From an uncultured Eubacteriales bacterium (GTDB lineage Bacteria; Bacillota; Clostridia; Oscillospirales; Acutalibacteraceae): 64,000 bases of DNA. The notes under the pieces were generated by a model, which was given only the letters and a program-made list of their open reading frames with translations, was not told where the DNA came from and ran no database searches. A program made the position numbers and the translations under genes. The stretch's first letter is position 1, and the number at the start of each line of letters is the position of its first letter. Positions 44,464-53,552 of the stretch are shown here, piece after piece. The stretch lies in contig ONDL01000001.1 in the NCBI GenBank assembly GCA_900316555.1, forward strand, positions 35,611 through 99,610, given 5' to 3'.

Positions 44464-46509
44464 ATGCCATCTTTATTCAAAACACCCGTTTCCGCTCTTT
44501 CGGGGGTGGGGCCAAAGCGAGCCGAGCAGTTTGAAAAGCTCGGAATATCCTCAGTCGGCGAGCTGATACAGTTCTATCCCCGAGCCTACGAGGACTGGAG
44601 CGAGGTCACGTCCATCGCCGATATCACCGAAGAGGGCACCTACTGCGTCAAGGCGGTTGTCGGCTCCGCGGTATCAAACACGATGCTCGCGGGCGGAAGG
44701 CTCATATGCAAGACCACCGTCTACGACGACACGGGCACCATAAAGCTCGTCTTTTTCAATAACAAGTACATAAGCCAGATGCTCGCCTACGGAGCAGAAT
44801 ATTTCTTCTACGGAAAAATAACCTTCGACAGCTACGGCTCCCAGATGGTCGCTCCCGCGTTTTCACCGGCGCGTCAGGGGCCTCATATCCACCCTGTTTA
44901 CCGTTCTACCGCGGGGCTGAATTCAAAGACAATAGAGGGTGCGGTGCAGAAGTCGCTGAAAATGCTGCCCGAAACGGTCGGCGACCCGCTGCCCGAGGGT
45001 ATCAGGAAGAAGTTTGATCTCTGCGGTCTGCGAAAGGCGATAGAGGATATCCATTTCCCGAAAACAACCGCAGACCTCGAGCACGCGCGCAGAAGGCTCG
45101 TCACCGAGGAGCTTGTCGTGCTCAATCTCGGAATGCGCAGCCTGCGCGACCACAGCCGCACGCTCAGCGGCGTGAAGATACACGAGGACTTCTCCGCTCA
45201 GTTCGAAGAGCTGCTTCCGTTTGAGCTGACGGGCGCGCAGAAGAGGGCGATTGCCGACTGCGTTAACGATATGCTCAGTAAGCCGTCCCAGATGAACCGC
45301 CTTGTACAGGGCGACGTCGGCTCGGGCAAGACGGCGGTTGCCGCGTCGGTCTGCTTCACCGTGATAAAGAACGGCTTTCAGGCGGCGTTCATGGCGCCGA
45401 CCGAGATCCTCGCCGCACAGCACTACGAGACCTTCCAAAAGCTCTTGGAGGGTACGGGAGTCACCGTCGGACTGCTGACAGGCTCACTCAGGGAGAGCGA
45501 GAAGAAGCGCGTCCGCTCAGGCCTCGCCGACGGCACGATACAGCTCGTGATCGGCACTCACGCGCTTATCACCGACAAGACGGAGTTCAATAATCTCGGA
45601 CTTGCAGTAACCGACGAACAGCACCGATTCGGAGTCGCACAGCGCGCGAAGCTGCTCTCAAAGGGCGACAATCCGCACCTGCTCGTCATGAGCGCGACGC
45701 CGATTCCGCGCACACTCGGGCTGATAATCTTCGGCGACCTCGACATCTCGGTAATCGACGAGCTTCCGCCGAACCGAAAGCCCGTCCGCACGGTGCTGCT
45801 GCCCGTATCGGGACGCGGCAGGATATATAAGTTTATCCGCGAGGAGGTTTCGCGCGGCAGGCAGGCGTATATCGTCTGTCCGCTCGTCGAGGAGGGCGAG
45901 CTCGAGGGCGTAGCCTCAGCCGAGGAGTACGCCGCCGAGCTGATGCTAAAGCACTTCCCCGATATACCCGTCGGCGTGGTTCACGGAAAGCTCAAGCCCG
46001 CCGAAAAGGACGCCGTCATGGACGGTTTTGCCAGGAATGAATACAAAATACTCGTCGCGACAACCGTGATCGAAGTCGGGGTTGACGTTCCGAACGCCTC
46101 TGTCATGCTCATAGAAAACGCCGAGCGGTTCGGGCTTTCTCAGCTCCACCAGCTCCGCGGCCGCGTCGGCAGAGGAGATGCGCAGTCCTTCTGCGTGATG
46201 ATAAGCGACCGCATGAATCAGGTCACGCGTCAGCGTCTGGAGGTCATGTGCTCGACCAACGACGGCTTCAAAATCGCCGACGAGGACTTGAAAATGCGCG
46301 GACCGGGCGACTTCTTCGGAGAGCGCCAGCACGGACTTCCGCAGCTCGCCATAGCCGATTTTGCCGATACGAAGAGCCTCGAGCTCTCGCAGAAGATCGC
46401 CGACGAGATCATGTTCCGATACAAAGACCTCCGCAGCGATGAGCTTCGGCTGCTCAACGCCGAAATCGACAGGCTGTTCAGCCGCGGCGGTCACAATACG
46501 ATGAATTAG
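44464..46509 (+). CDS. recG: ATP-dependent DNA helicase RecG
   Basis: This 681-residue RecG rescues stalled forks and branch-migrates junctions. The N-terminal wedge/OB domain (about 1-160) begins SALSGVGPKRAEQFEKLGI. The helicase core has Walker A GDVGSGKTA, the family DEQH box in TDEQHRFGVAQR, and motif VI QLRGRVGRG. The C-terminal region includes DLKMRGPGDFFGERQHG. Length is normal. The ATG at 44464 is the only sensible start, yet no Shine-Dalgarno sequence precedes it. It begins eight bases after repeat copy 2 and 75 bases after a strong terminator, so how it is transcribed and translated is unclear. Confidence 0.95.
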   Translation: MPSLFKTPVSALSGVGPKRAEQFEKLGISSVGELIQFYPRAYEDWSEVTSIADITEEGTYCVKAVVGSAVSNTMLAGGRLICKTTVYDDTGTIKLVFFNNKYISQMLAYGAEYFFYGKITFDSYGSQMVAPAFSPARQGPHIHPVYRSTAGLNSKTIEGAVQKSLKMLPETVGDPLPEGIRKKFDLCGLRKAIEDIHFPKTTADLEHARRRLVTEELVVLNLGMRSLRDHSRTLSGVKIHEDFSAQFEELLPFELTGAQKRAIADCVNDMLSKPSQMNRLVQGDVGSGKTAVAASVCFTVIKNGFQAAFMAPTEILAAQHYETFQKLLEGTGVTVGLLTGSLRESEKKRVRSGLADGTIQLVIGTHALITDKTEFNNLGLAVTDEQHRFGVAQRAKLLSKGDNPHLLVMSATPIPRTLGLIIFGDLDISVIDELPPNRKPVRTVLLPVSGRGRIYKFIREEVSRGRQAYIVCPLVEEGELEGVASAEEYAAELMLKHFPDIPVGVVHGKLKPAEKDAVMDGFARNEYKILVATTVIEVGVDVPNASVMLIENAERFGLSQLHQLRGRVGRGDAQSFCVMISDRMNQVTRQRLEVMCSTNDGFKIADEDLKMRGPGDFFGERQHGLPQLAIADFADTKSLELSQKIADEIMFRYKDLRSDELRLLNAEIDRLFSRGGHNTMN

Positions 46510-46519
46510 GAGTGAGTAT

Positions 46520-47860
46520 ATGAAAAAGTTCATTTGCGTACTGTGCGCGCTCTGTGTGCTGCTCGGTGCGGCGACCCTGCCCGCAGGCGCAATCAGCTTC
46601 TCAAACAACGTCGTCACCCGCTCAAAGTCGATTCTCATGGTTAACCGCGACATCGGTCAGGTTGTGTTTGAGCAGGACGCCGACGAGAAGCGCTATCCGG
46701 CATCTACCACCAAGATAATGACCTACATCGTCGCCTACGAGCACATCGACGACATCGAAAACACCCGTATCCCGATCAAGAAGTCGGTTCTCGACAAGCT
46801 CAAGGGCACCGACAGTTCCTCCGCGAACCTTGCCGACCACGTGGGCAAGAAGATGAGCGCGATCGACCTGCTCTATTCGATGATGGTACCCTCGGGCAAC
46901 GACGCGGCGCTGACTCTCGCAGATTACGTCGGCGACGGCGATATCGACAAGTTCGTCGACATGATGAATGAGAAGGCCGACGAGCTCGGCTGCGAGAACA
47001 CCCACTTCATGAACCCCGACGGTCTCCATGACGACGACCACTACACCACAGCGCGCGACCTCTACAAAATTACCACCTACGCGCTGACGCTGCCGCACTT
47101 TTTCGAGATATCGAACACCACGGAGTACAAGTGCGAGGGCGACGAATATGCCCTGACCACCACCAACTACCTGATTGACCAGTACCGCGGCGGCGAGTAT
47201 TACTACCAGTACGCCGAGGGCGTCAAGACCGGCACCACAAATGAAGCAGGCCGCTGTCTTGTCACCACCGCCTCAGCCGACGGCAACTCATATATCCTTA
47301 TCCTTCTCGGCGCTCCGTACAAGGCGGGCGAGATGGAGGAGTACTACACCTTCACCGACGCTGCCGATTTGTTCCGCTGGGCGCTTGTTGACCTCCAGAT
47401 GCAGACGATCAAGTCCACCCAGACTCCGATCTGCGAGGCAAAGGTCAAGCTCGCCTGGGGCAGGGACAAGGTGACCCTCGTTCCCGAGAAGAACCTCAAT
47501 GCCATAATGCCAAAGGATCTGACGCCTGAGAATATCGTTGTTGAAACCAATGTTGACGAGGTGATATCCGCTCCTCTCAGGACAGATACGCCCGTAGGTA
47601 CCGCGGCAGTCTACTACGTCGACACAAAGACAGGCGACAAGCAGATCGTAGCTACGGTAAACCTCGTGCCATCTGAGAATCTCGACCGCAGCGGAATCCT
47701 CGCGGTGCTCGACGTAATCGGCACGATCTTCCGGTCCTACTGGTTCATTGTCATTATTGTGGCGATCCTGCTCATCCTTGCAGGCTACGTCATCGCAGGC
47801 AAGATCCACCGCAACAGACAGAGAAAGAGAAGGAAGGTCAAGAAGTACCGCAACTTCTGA
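46520..47860 (+). CDS. dacF: D-alanyl-D-alanine carboxypeptidase (DacF/PBP5 type)
   Basis: This 446-residue low-molecular-weight penicillin-binding protein trims the terminal D-Ala from peptidoglycan stem peptides. It has a signal peptide (about 1-24), the three catalytic motifs STTK (Ser62, Lys65), SGN (125-127) and KTG (236-238), a C-terminal beta domain (about 305-385), and a membrane helix near 404-424 with a basic tail. The transmembrane tail replaces the amphipathic anchor seen in many relatives. AGGAGTGAG precedes the ATG, ten bases after the recG stop, so it is co-transcribed with recG. Whether it acts in growth or sporulation is not shown. Confidence 0.93.
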   Translation: MKKFICVLCALCVLLGAATLPAGAISFSNNVVTRSKSILMVNRDIGQVVFEQDADEKRYPASTTKIMTYIVAYEHIDDIENTRIPIKKSVLDKLKGTDSSSANLADHVGKKMSAIDLLYSMMVPSGNDAALTLADYVGDGDIDKFVDMMNEKADELGCENTHFMNPDGLHDDDHYTTARDLYKITTYALTLPHFFEISNTTEYKCEGDEYALTTTNYLIDQYRGGEYYYQYAEGVKTGTTNEAGRCLVTTASADGNSYILILLGAPYKAGEMEEYYTFTDAADLFRWALVDLQMQTIKSTQTPICEAKVKLAWGRDKVTLVPEKNLNAIMPKDLTPENIVVETNVDEVISAPLRTDTPVGTAAVYYVDTKTGDKQIVATVNLVPSENLDRSGILAVLDVIGTIFRSYWFIVIIVAILLILAGYVIAGKIHRNRQRKRRKVKKYRNF

Positions 47861-47874
47861 TGTAATTAAATTGT

Positions 47875-47910
47875 AAACAATATGTAGTTGTAATTCACAA
47901 CATCTTGTGG
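47875..47910. promoter_or_regulatory. Two candidate NrdR boxes in the nrdR promoter
   Basis: Two 16-bp segments (47875-47890 and 47895-47910) each match about 12 of 16 positions of the NrdR-box consensus ACACWATATATWGTGT. The second contains the CACAA/TTGTG dyad. Starts are 20 bp apart, about two helical turns. They flank and overlap the -35 and spacer. Confidence 0.55.
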
Positions 47911-47916
47911 TATAAT
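47888..47916 (+). promoter_or_regulatory. Promoter of nrdR
   Basis: TTGTAA (47888-47893) and a perfect TATAAT (47911-47916) are spaced 17 bp, with TGG before the -10. Confidence 0.75.
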
Positions 47917-47972
47917 TTCTTTATGGAATTATTATAAGAAAATATAGTATCACAAAGACGGGGTGACAGGTT

Positions 47973-48431
47973 ATGAAATGTCCATATTGCAGCTTTGAGG
48001 AGAGCAAGGTTATCGACTCGCGATCGGCGGACGACGGAGAGAGGATCCGCCGCCGCAGGGAATGCCTGAAATGCGGCAAGCGCTTCACCACCCATGAGGT
48101 GATCGAAACCGTTCCGATCATCGTCGTAAAGCGCGACAAGTCCCGCGAGGTGTTCGACCGCAACAAGCTCACCGCGGGCATTCTCCGCGCCTGTGAAAAG
48201 CGCCCTGTATCACTCACTCAGATCGAGGAAATGGTCGACAGGATAGAGGCGAAGATCCAGAGCATGCTCGACCGCGAGATCACAACCCGCCAGATAGGCG
48301 AGCTCGCGATGGAGGAGCTGAAGACAGTCGACGAGGTATCCTACGTGCGCTTTGCGTCGGTTTACCGCCAGTTCAAGGACATCAACACCTTCCTCGAGGA
48401 GCTCAACAAGCTGCTCACCGAGAAACAGTAA
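47973..48431 (+). CDS. nrdR: Transcriptional regulator NrdR
   Basis: This 152-residue NrdR represses ribonucleotide reductase genes when dATP is high. The N-terminal zinc ribbon has CPYC (3-6) and CLKC (31-34), followed by the basic DNA-binding RRRRE stretch. The ATP-cone domain (about 48-138) carries [16 protein letters not shown] and the [12 protein letters not shown] end. Length is normal. GGGGTGACAGG precedes the ATG. No ribonucleotide reductase gene is in the window. Its own promoter contains two NrdR-like boxes, so autoregulation is likely. Confidence 0.96.
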   Translation: MKCPYCSFEESKVIDSRSADDGERIRRRRECLKCGKRFTTHEVIETVPIIVVKRDKSREVFDRNKLTAGILRACEKRPVSLTQIEEMVDRIEAKIQSMLDREITTRQIGELAMEELKTVDEVSYVRFASVYRQFKDINTFLEELNKLLTEKQ

Positions 48432-48450
48432 TACTATTTAAAGAGCAAAG

Positions 48451-48474
48451 GCCGCCCGATCGGGCGGCTTTTTT
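48451..48474 (+). terminator. Terminator of nrdR
   Basis: GCCGCCC and GGGCGGC form a perfect 7-bp stem with a GATC loop, followed by six T. Confidence 0.9.
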
Positions 48475-48498
48475 GGTTGTTGAAATGAAAAATAAAAA

Positions 48499-48542
48499 TC
48501 GGAGCGAAGCGACCCTTAATTTTCCATTTTCAATTTTCAATT
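48499..48542 (+). repeat. Dispersed intergenic repeat, copy 3 (head type B)
   Basis: The head GGAGCGAAGCGACCC is followed by a shorter AATTTTC-unit tail. It lies between the nrdR terminator and the end of the convergent rnhA gene and stops at the rnhA stop codon. Confidence 0.8.
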
Positions 48543-48543
48543 A

Positions 48544-48981
48544 TCAAGAAAACTTCTTCGCCTGAGCGACAGCGAGCCTGTCGCATCGTTCGTTTTCGGG
48601 GTGACCGGCGTGACCCTTGACCCAGTTTATCTCGACCTGATGCCTGTCATACTGCCTGAGCAGCCTTTCCCAGAGGTCGGGATTCTGAGCCTTTTCCTTC
48701 TTGTTGCGCATCCAGCCCTGAGCCTGCCACTTCTTTGCCCAGCCGAGCTTGAGCGCGTTGCAGACGTACTGCGAGTCGCTGTACAGCTCGACCTCGCAAG
48801 GCTCCTTTAGCGCCTCCAGCGCGAAAATCACCGCGCATAGCTCCATGCGGTTGTTGGTGGTTTCACGCTCGCCGCCCGAAAGCTCCTTTTCCACTCCGTT
48901 GTACCTCAGTACGGCGCCCCAGCCTCCGGGGCCGGGATTGCCGCTGCACGCTCCGTCCGTATAGACCTGAACTCTTTTCAT
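48544..48981 (-). CDS. rnhA: Ribonuclease HI
   Basis: This 145-residue RNase H degrades RNA in RNA-DNA hybrids. The four catalytic acids are present: Asp9 in [12 protein letters not shown], Glu47 in NNRMELCAV, Asp69 in LYSDSQYV, and Asp134 in NERCDRLA. The length matches the E. coli-type RNase HI. The start at 48981 has AAGGAGAT upstream. A frame to 49011 would extend beyond the site. The stop codon lies one base after repeat copy 3. Confidence 0.95.
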   Translation of the reverse strand: MKRVQVYTDGACSGNPGPGGWGAVLRYNGVEKELSGGERETTNNRMELCAVIFALEALKEPCEVELYSDSQYVCNALKLGWAKKWQAQGWMRNKKEKAQNPDLWERLLRQYDRHQVEINWVKGHAGHPENERCDRLAVAQAKKFS

Positions 48982-49017
48982 ATGTATCTCCTTCTTGCAT
49001 CTGATTGTCACGGATAT

Positions 49018-49046
49018 ATTTTCTCACAAATCGCCCATAATAACAA
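49018..49046 (-). promoter_or_regulatory. Candidate promoter of rnhA
   Basis: On the minus strand TTGTTA (49046-49041) and GAAAAT (49023-49018) are spaced 17 bp, with TGA before the -10. Each matches four to five of six positions. Confidence 0.45.
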
Positions 49047-49094
49047 GAGGGCAGGGGAAATTTGGAAAAACTTTTTCATAATTCCAATAACATA

Positions 49095-49124
49095 TTGACA
49101 GCAAAGCGGCGTTTGAGGTAAAAT
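49095..49124 (+). promoter_or_regulatory. Promoter of rnj
   Basis: A perfect TTGACA (49095-49100) and TAAAAT (49119-49124) have an 18-bp spacer, giving a leader of about 100 bases. Confidence 0.7.
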
Positions 49125-49228
49125 ATACAATGTATATGTATGCTGAAATCAGTATACCCATTTTGGTTTTTATCCGTAATGGATTAATATATGATCGGAA
49201 CAAATCTGAAGAATATGGAGGTAATTTT

Positions 49229-51013
49229 GTGAGCAAAGAACGCAATAACAGAAACTTTAAGCTCAAAAATACAAATATCGGGAAAGGGCAGGCAAAGTCC
49301 AAGAGCGCTAAAAGCTCGAAGCCGAAGGCAAACCGCCGGCCTCAAAGACCCACAAAGCCGTCTGTGAAGGTATCGTTCCTCGGTGGACTGAATGAGATCG
49401 GCAAGAACATCACCCTCATTGAGTGCGAGGGCGATATGATAATAATCGACTGCGGCATGGCGTTCCCCGACGGAGACATGCTCGGCGTCGACCTTGTAAT
49501 CCCCGATTTCACCTATATCGAGCAGAACTTCGACAAGGTGAAGGGCATCGTGCTCACCCACGGCCACGAGGACCATATCGGCGGACTGCCTTATCTTCTC
49601 TCTCGCGTGAACATACCGATTTACGGCACGCCGCTGACGCTCGGACTTGTCGGCAACAAGCTCAAGGAGCACAGCCTGTTCAACAAGGCGAAGCTCAACG
49701 TCGTCAACGCCGGCGACACAATCAGACTCGGCTGCATGGAAGTCAAGTTCATTCACGTCAACCACAGCATTCCCGACGCGGTGGCTTTTGCTATCCGCAC
49801 ACCCGCGGGCACGCTTGTACACACGGGCGACTTCAAGATCGACTGCACGCCTATCCTTGGCGACGCTATCGACTTCTCGAGCTTCGCGCAGGCAGGCGAC
49901 GAGGGCGTACTCGCACTTTTAGCCGAGAGCACCAACGCATCGCGTCCGGGCTTTACGCGCACAGAGAGGCTCGTGTCCGACAGCCTGAATATGCTTTTCA
50001 ACAACGCGGCGAACTACCGCATTATCATCGCGACCTTCGCGTCGAATGTCAACCGCGTCCAGCAGATCATCGACTGCGCCGCGAAGTACGGCAGAAAGGT
50101 CGCCTTCTCGGGCAGAAGCATGGTCAACTACATGGACGTAGCCAAGAAGCTCGGCTACCTTAACGTGCCCGACAATATTCTGATCGACCTCGACATGCTC
50201 GACAAATATCCGCGCGAGCAGATCGTACTTGTCACGACGGGCAGTCAGGGCGAGCCGATGAGCGCGCTGTCGCGTATGGCGTACTCCGACCACCGCAAGG
50301 TCGTGGTGGGCGAGGGCGACTTCATCATCATCTCCGCGAATCCTATCCCCGGCAACGAAAAGACCGTCGGCAACGTAGTTGACGAGCTGCTCAAGCGCGG
50401 CTGCAAGGTCATCTATGAGTCTATGTACGACGTACACGTCTCGGGTCACGCCTGCCAGGAGGAGCTGAAAATCATTCACCGCCTTGTCAGACCGAAGTTC
50501 TTCATTCCCGTCCACGGCGAGCAGAAGCATCTGCGCAAGCACGCCGACCTCGCCGAATTCCTCGGCATGGACAGAAAGAACATCTTCATCGGCGACGTTG
50601 GCAGCACGGTTGAGATCAACGAGGACTACATGAAGGAGATCGCGCCCGTACCCGCAGGCAAGGTATTTGTCGACGGACTCGGCGTCGGCGACGTCGGAAG
50701 CATCGTTCTGCGCGACAGAAAGCACCTCGGACAGGACGGCCTGATCATCATCGTCGCCTCGCTCGACGTTTACGACGGCCATGTAATCAGCGGTCCCGAC
50801 GTAGTTTCGCGCGGATTCGTATACGTGCGCGAGAGCGAGCAGCTGCTCGAGGAGGTGCGCAAGCTCGCGCTCGATATCCTTGAGGACTGCGCTGACAACA
50901 ACATTCACGAGTGGGGCATCATCAAGAACCGCATCAAGGACGAGATCTCGAAGCTCATTGCCCAGAGAACCCGCCGCGCGCCGATGATCCTCCCGATCTT
51001 ACAGGAAGTATAA
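49229..51013 (+). CDS. rnj: Ribonuclease J
   Basis: This 594-residue RNase J is a 5'-3' exo- and endoribonuclease for mRNA decay and rRNA maturation. A basic, low-complexity N-terminal extension of about 45 residues precedes the metallo-beta-lactamase core with HGHEDHIGG near 111-119. The beta-CASP domain and the TGSQGEPMSALSRMA and IPVHGEQKHL motifs follow, and a C-terminal domain ends the protein. The start is a GTG at 49229, seven bases after GGAGG. A longer frame starting at 49130 lies in the leader. Confidence 0.94.
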   Translation: MSKERNNRNFKLKNTNIGKGQAKSKSAKSSKPKANRRPQRPTKPSVKVSFLGGLNEIGKNITLIECEGDMIIIDCGMAFPDGDMLGVDLVIPDFTYIEQNFDKVKGIVLTHGHEDHIGGLPYLLSRVNIPIYGTPLTLGLVGNKLKEHSLFNKAKLNVVNAGDTIRLGCMEVKFIHVNHSIPDAVAFAIRTPAGTLVHTGDFKIDCTPILGDAIDFSSFAQAGDEGVLALLAESTNASRPGFTRTERLVSDSLNMLFNNAANYRIIIATFASNVNRVQQIIDCAAKYGRKVAFSGRSMVNYMDVAKKLGYLNVPDNILIDLDMLDKYPREQIVLVTTGSQGEPMSALSRMAYSDHRKVVVGEGDFIIISANPIPGNEKTVGNVVDELLKRGCKVIYESMYDVHVSGHACQEELKIIHRLVRPKFFIPVHGEQKHLRKHADLAEFLGMDRKNIFIGDVGSTVEINEDYMKEIAPVPAGKVFVDGLGVGDVGSIVLRDRKHLGQDGLIIIVASLDVYDGHVISGPDVVSRGFVYVRESEQLLEEVRKLALDILEDCADNNIHEWGIIKNRIKDEISKLIAQRTRRAPMILPILQEV

Positions 51014-51051
51014 GGACGGTTTGGAAACTGCCGCTGACCCAAAAATACAAT

Positions 51052-51103
51052 TCGGAGCGTAAGCGACCCGAAATTTTCAATTTTCAATTTTTCATTTTCA
51101 ATT
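51052..51103 (+). repeat. Dispersed intergenic repeat, copy 4 (head type B)
   Basis: The head GGAGCGTAAGCGACCC is followed by a tail of AATTTTC-like units. It lies between rnj and gdpP, where no other terminator is seen. Confidence 0.8.
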
Positions 51104-51118
51104 AACAAAAGGACTGCT

Positions 51119-53101
51119 ATGAGAAAAAAACATTGGATGCTGTCGCCGTGGTTCATAATCTTCACGATTGTGATGCTGCTGATGACGACTATTTCCGCAA
51201 ACTACAACATAATCGTGTTCTACGTTGAGCTGGGCATAACGGTGCTGTCGATTGCCGCCGTGATCGCGCTCAGCCTGCGTTTCAGCGCGTATATACGCGG
51301 AATAGTCAGGTCGACCGCGGACAGGATCAACGGCATCGACCGCGACTACCTCGAGCGCTACAAGTACCCCGTTGCCGTCGTCGGAATGGAGGGCGACATC
51401 GTGTGGTGCAACGCGCGGTTCCGCAAGGCGATCGGCGGACGCAGCCCCGAGGGCGACCATATCAACAACTATATATCAGGCTACGACATCGTCGATATCA
51501 TAGACAGCGACGGCGTGGACGTAGCGGTAGACGGCAGGGAATTCACCGTCTACTGTCTCAATGCCGACGGCAGCACGGTCTGCCACTTCATTGAGAACAC
51601 CTACTACAAGTCCACAGTCCGCGAGTACCACGCGTCGATCCCGTGCGTGGCGCTGATAACCTTCGACAACGCCGAGGACTTTGTTTCCAGCTCCGAGGAG
51701 TACTACTCCACCGTCGCGATCTCGGTCGAGGCGAATCTGCAGCGCTGGGCGAACGAGTACAAGGCGATGTACAAGAAGATCACCAACAACCGCTATATGA
51801 TAATCTTCCGCGACGCCGACATCGACCACATGGTCAACCAGCGGTTCCCGATACTAAGGGATATCCGCTCGATCGGCACCGCGCGCCACATCGCGACGAT
51901 ATCCGTGGGACTTTGCCGCGGCAGCAAGACCGTCCGCGAGAGCGAGCTCAACGCGCGCAAGGCGCTCGAGATGGCTCTGGGACGCGGCGGCGATCAGGTT
52001 GCGATAATCCGCGACAATACCTACGAGTTCTTCGGCGGAACGGCGGCTGCGGCAGAGAAGGTCAGCAAGGTTCGAATGCGCGTCATCGCGAACGCGATAA
52101 GCCGTGCCGTTGCCGACGCGGACAAGGTGTACGTCATGGGACACCGCTTCTCCGACCTCGACTGCGTAGGCGCGGCGATCGGCATGCAGTGCATCATGGA
52201 CAAGACCTTCAAGAAGTACAGCAAGGTCGTCATAAACCGCGAGACCTCGATGGCGCAGCAGCTTATCGAGTACACCGACGAAAGGCTCGAGAGCGATATC
52301 TACACCACTCCCGAGGAAGCGCTCAGAGGTATCACACCGAAATCGCTTCTGATCATCGTCGACACCCACCTTGCGACCTCTCTCGAGAGCCGAGAGCTAT
52401 ACGAGAGGGCAAAGAAGATCGTCGTTATCGACCACCACCGCAAGGCGGTCAATTACATAAACAACGCGCTCGTGTTCTGTCATGAGCCGTCAGCTTCGTC
52501 AGCGTGCGAGATGTGCTGCGAGATCATCAGCTACCTCGACGACAAGCCGCTCGGCTACATTCAGGCTGACGCGCTGCTCTCGGGCATAATGCTCGACACC
52601 AAGAACTTTGTGCTCAAGACGGGCGTGCGCACCTTCGAAGCGGCGGCGTATCTCAGGCGCAAGGGCGCGAATACCCTCACGGTAAAGGAGCTGTTCTCGG
52701 GCAGCATCGATACATACCGCGAGAAGGTCGACATCGTAGTCCGCAGCGAGGTTCACCGCGGCTGTGCGATCTCGACCTCAGACAAGCTCACCGACGACAT
52801 ACGTCTCGCGTCTGCGCAGGCGGCTGACGAGATGCTCACCCTCAAGGGTATAGTCGCGTCGTTCGTAATCTTCGGCGACCACAAGAAGATAAACATCTCC
52901 GCGCGCAGCTACGGACGGATAAACGTCCAGCTAATCATGGAAAAAATGGGCGGCGGCGGCCACCAGACAATGGCGGCGACCCAGCTTTACAATTCGTCCA
53001 TCGAGGAGGCGCGAAAGCAGCTGACGGAGGCTATCGACAACGTGCTCGACGAAGCCGAGGAGGACAACTCCGACAAACAAAATAAACCAAAAAAGGACTG
53101 A
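51119..53101 (+). CDS. gdpP: Cyclic-di-AMP phosphodiesterase GdpP
   Basis: This 660-residue protein has two N-terminal membrane helices (about 12-60), a PAS-like domain, a degenerate GGDEF domain (about 170-310) and a DHH/DHHA1 phosphodiesterase. The DHH part has GHRFSDLDCVGA near 340-351 and VIDHHRKA near 438-445. DHHA1 ends with GGGGHQTMAA. GdpP hydrolyses c-di-AMP and so affects osmotic and cell-wall balance. AAAGGACT precedes the ATG. The gene order gdpP-rplI-dnaB is common in Firmicutes. Confidence 0.94.
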   Translation: MRKKHWMLSPWFIIFTIVMLLMTTISANYNIIVFYVELGITVLSIAAVIALSLRFSAYIRGIVRSTADRINGIDRDYLERYKYPVAVVGMEGDIVWCNARFRKAIGGRSPEGDHINNYISGYDIVDIIDSDGVDVAVDGREFTVYCLNADGSTVCHFIENTYYKSTVREYHASIPCVALITFDNAEDFVSSSEEYYSTVAISVEANLQRWANEYKAMYKKITNNRYMIIFRDADIDHMVNQRFPILRDIRSIGTARHIATISVGLCRGSKTVRESELNARKALEMALGRGGDQVAIIRDNTYEFFGGTAAAAEKVSKVRMRVIANAISRAVADADKVYVMGHRFSDLDCVGAAIGMQCIMDKTFKKYSKVVINRETSMAQQLIEYTDERLESDIYTTPEEALRGITPKSLLIIVDTHLATSLESRELYERAKKIVVIDHHRKAVNYINNALVFCHEPSASSACEMCCEIISYLDDKPLGYIQADALLSGIMLDTKNFVLKTGVRTFEAAAYLRRKGANTLTVKELFSGSIDTYREKVDIVVRSEVHRGCAISTSDKLTDDIRLASAQAADEMLTLKGIVASFVIFGDHKKINISARSYGRINVQLIMEKMGGGGHQTMAATQLYNSSIEEARKQLTEAIDNVLDEAEEDNSDKQNKPKKD

Positions 53102-53106
53102 TATAA

Positions 53107-53550
53107 ATGAAAGTAATTTTACTGCAGGACATCAAGGCTCTCGGCAAAAAGGGCGAGCTCGCTGAGGTGAGCGAGGGCTACGGCAGAAACTACCTGCTGC
53201 CCAAGAAGCTCGCTAAGGAAGCCAACGCTCAGGCTATGAACGAGTACAAGAACGCCGAGAACTCCAAGAACTACAAGATCGCTACCGCCAAGGCTCAGGC
53301 TGAGCAGGACAAGCAAAAGCTCGAGGGCAAGGTGTTCAAGATGAAGGCGAACGGCAACAACGGCAAGCTCTTCGGCAGCATCACCTCAAAGCAGATCGCC
53401 GATGAGATCAAGAAGCAGTACGGCATCGCCGTCGACAAGCGCAAGGTCGTGCTCGAGCGCGACATCAAGGAATTCGGCACCTACAAGGCGGAGGTCAAGC
53501 TCTACACAGGCATCTCCGCGTCGATTGACGTACAGGTTTCCGAGGCGTAA
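53107..53550 (+). CDS. rplI: Ribosomal protein L9
   Basis: This 147-residue L9 of the large ribosomal subunit has the N-terminal RNA-binding domain MKVILLQDIKALGKKGELAEVSEGYGRNYL-type signature (the conserved GYGRNYLLPK is at about 24-33). A long central helix and a C-terminal domain follow. AAAAGGACTG precedes the ATG, with the gdpP stop only six bases upstream. It is coupled to dnaB three bases downstream. Confidence 0.97.
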   Translation: MKVILLQDIKALGKKGELAEVSEGYGRNYLLPKKLAKEANAQAMNEYKNAENSKNYKIATAKAQAEQDKQKLEGKVFKMKANGNNGKLFGSITSKQIADEIKKQYGIAVDKRKVVLERDIKEFGTYKAEVKLYTGISASIDVQVSEA

Positions 53551-53552
53551 TC

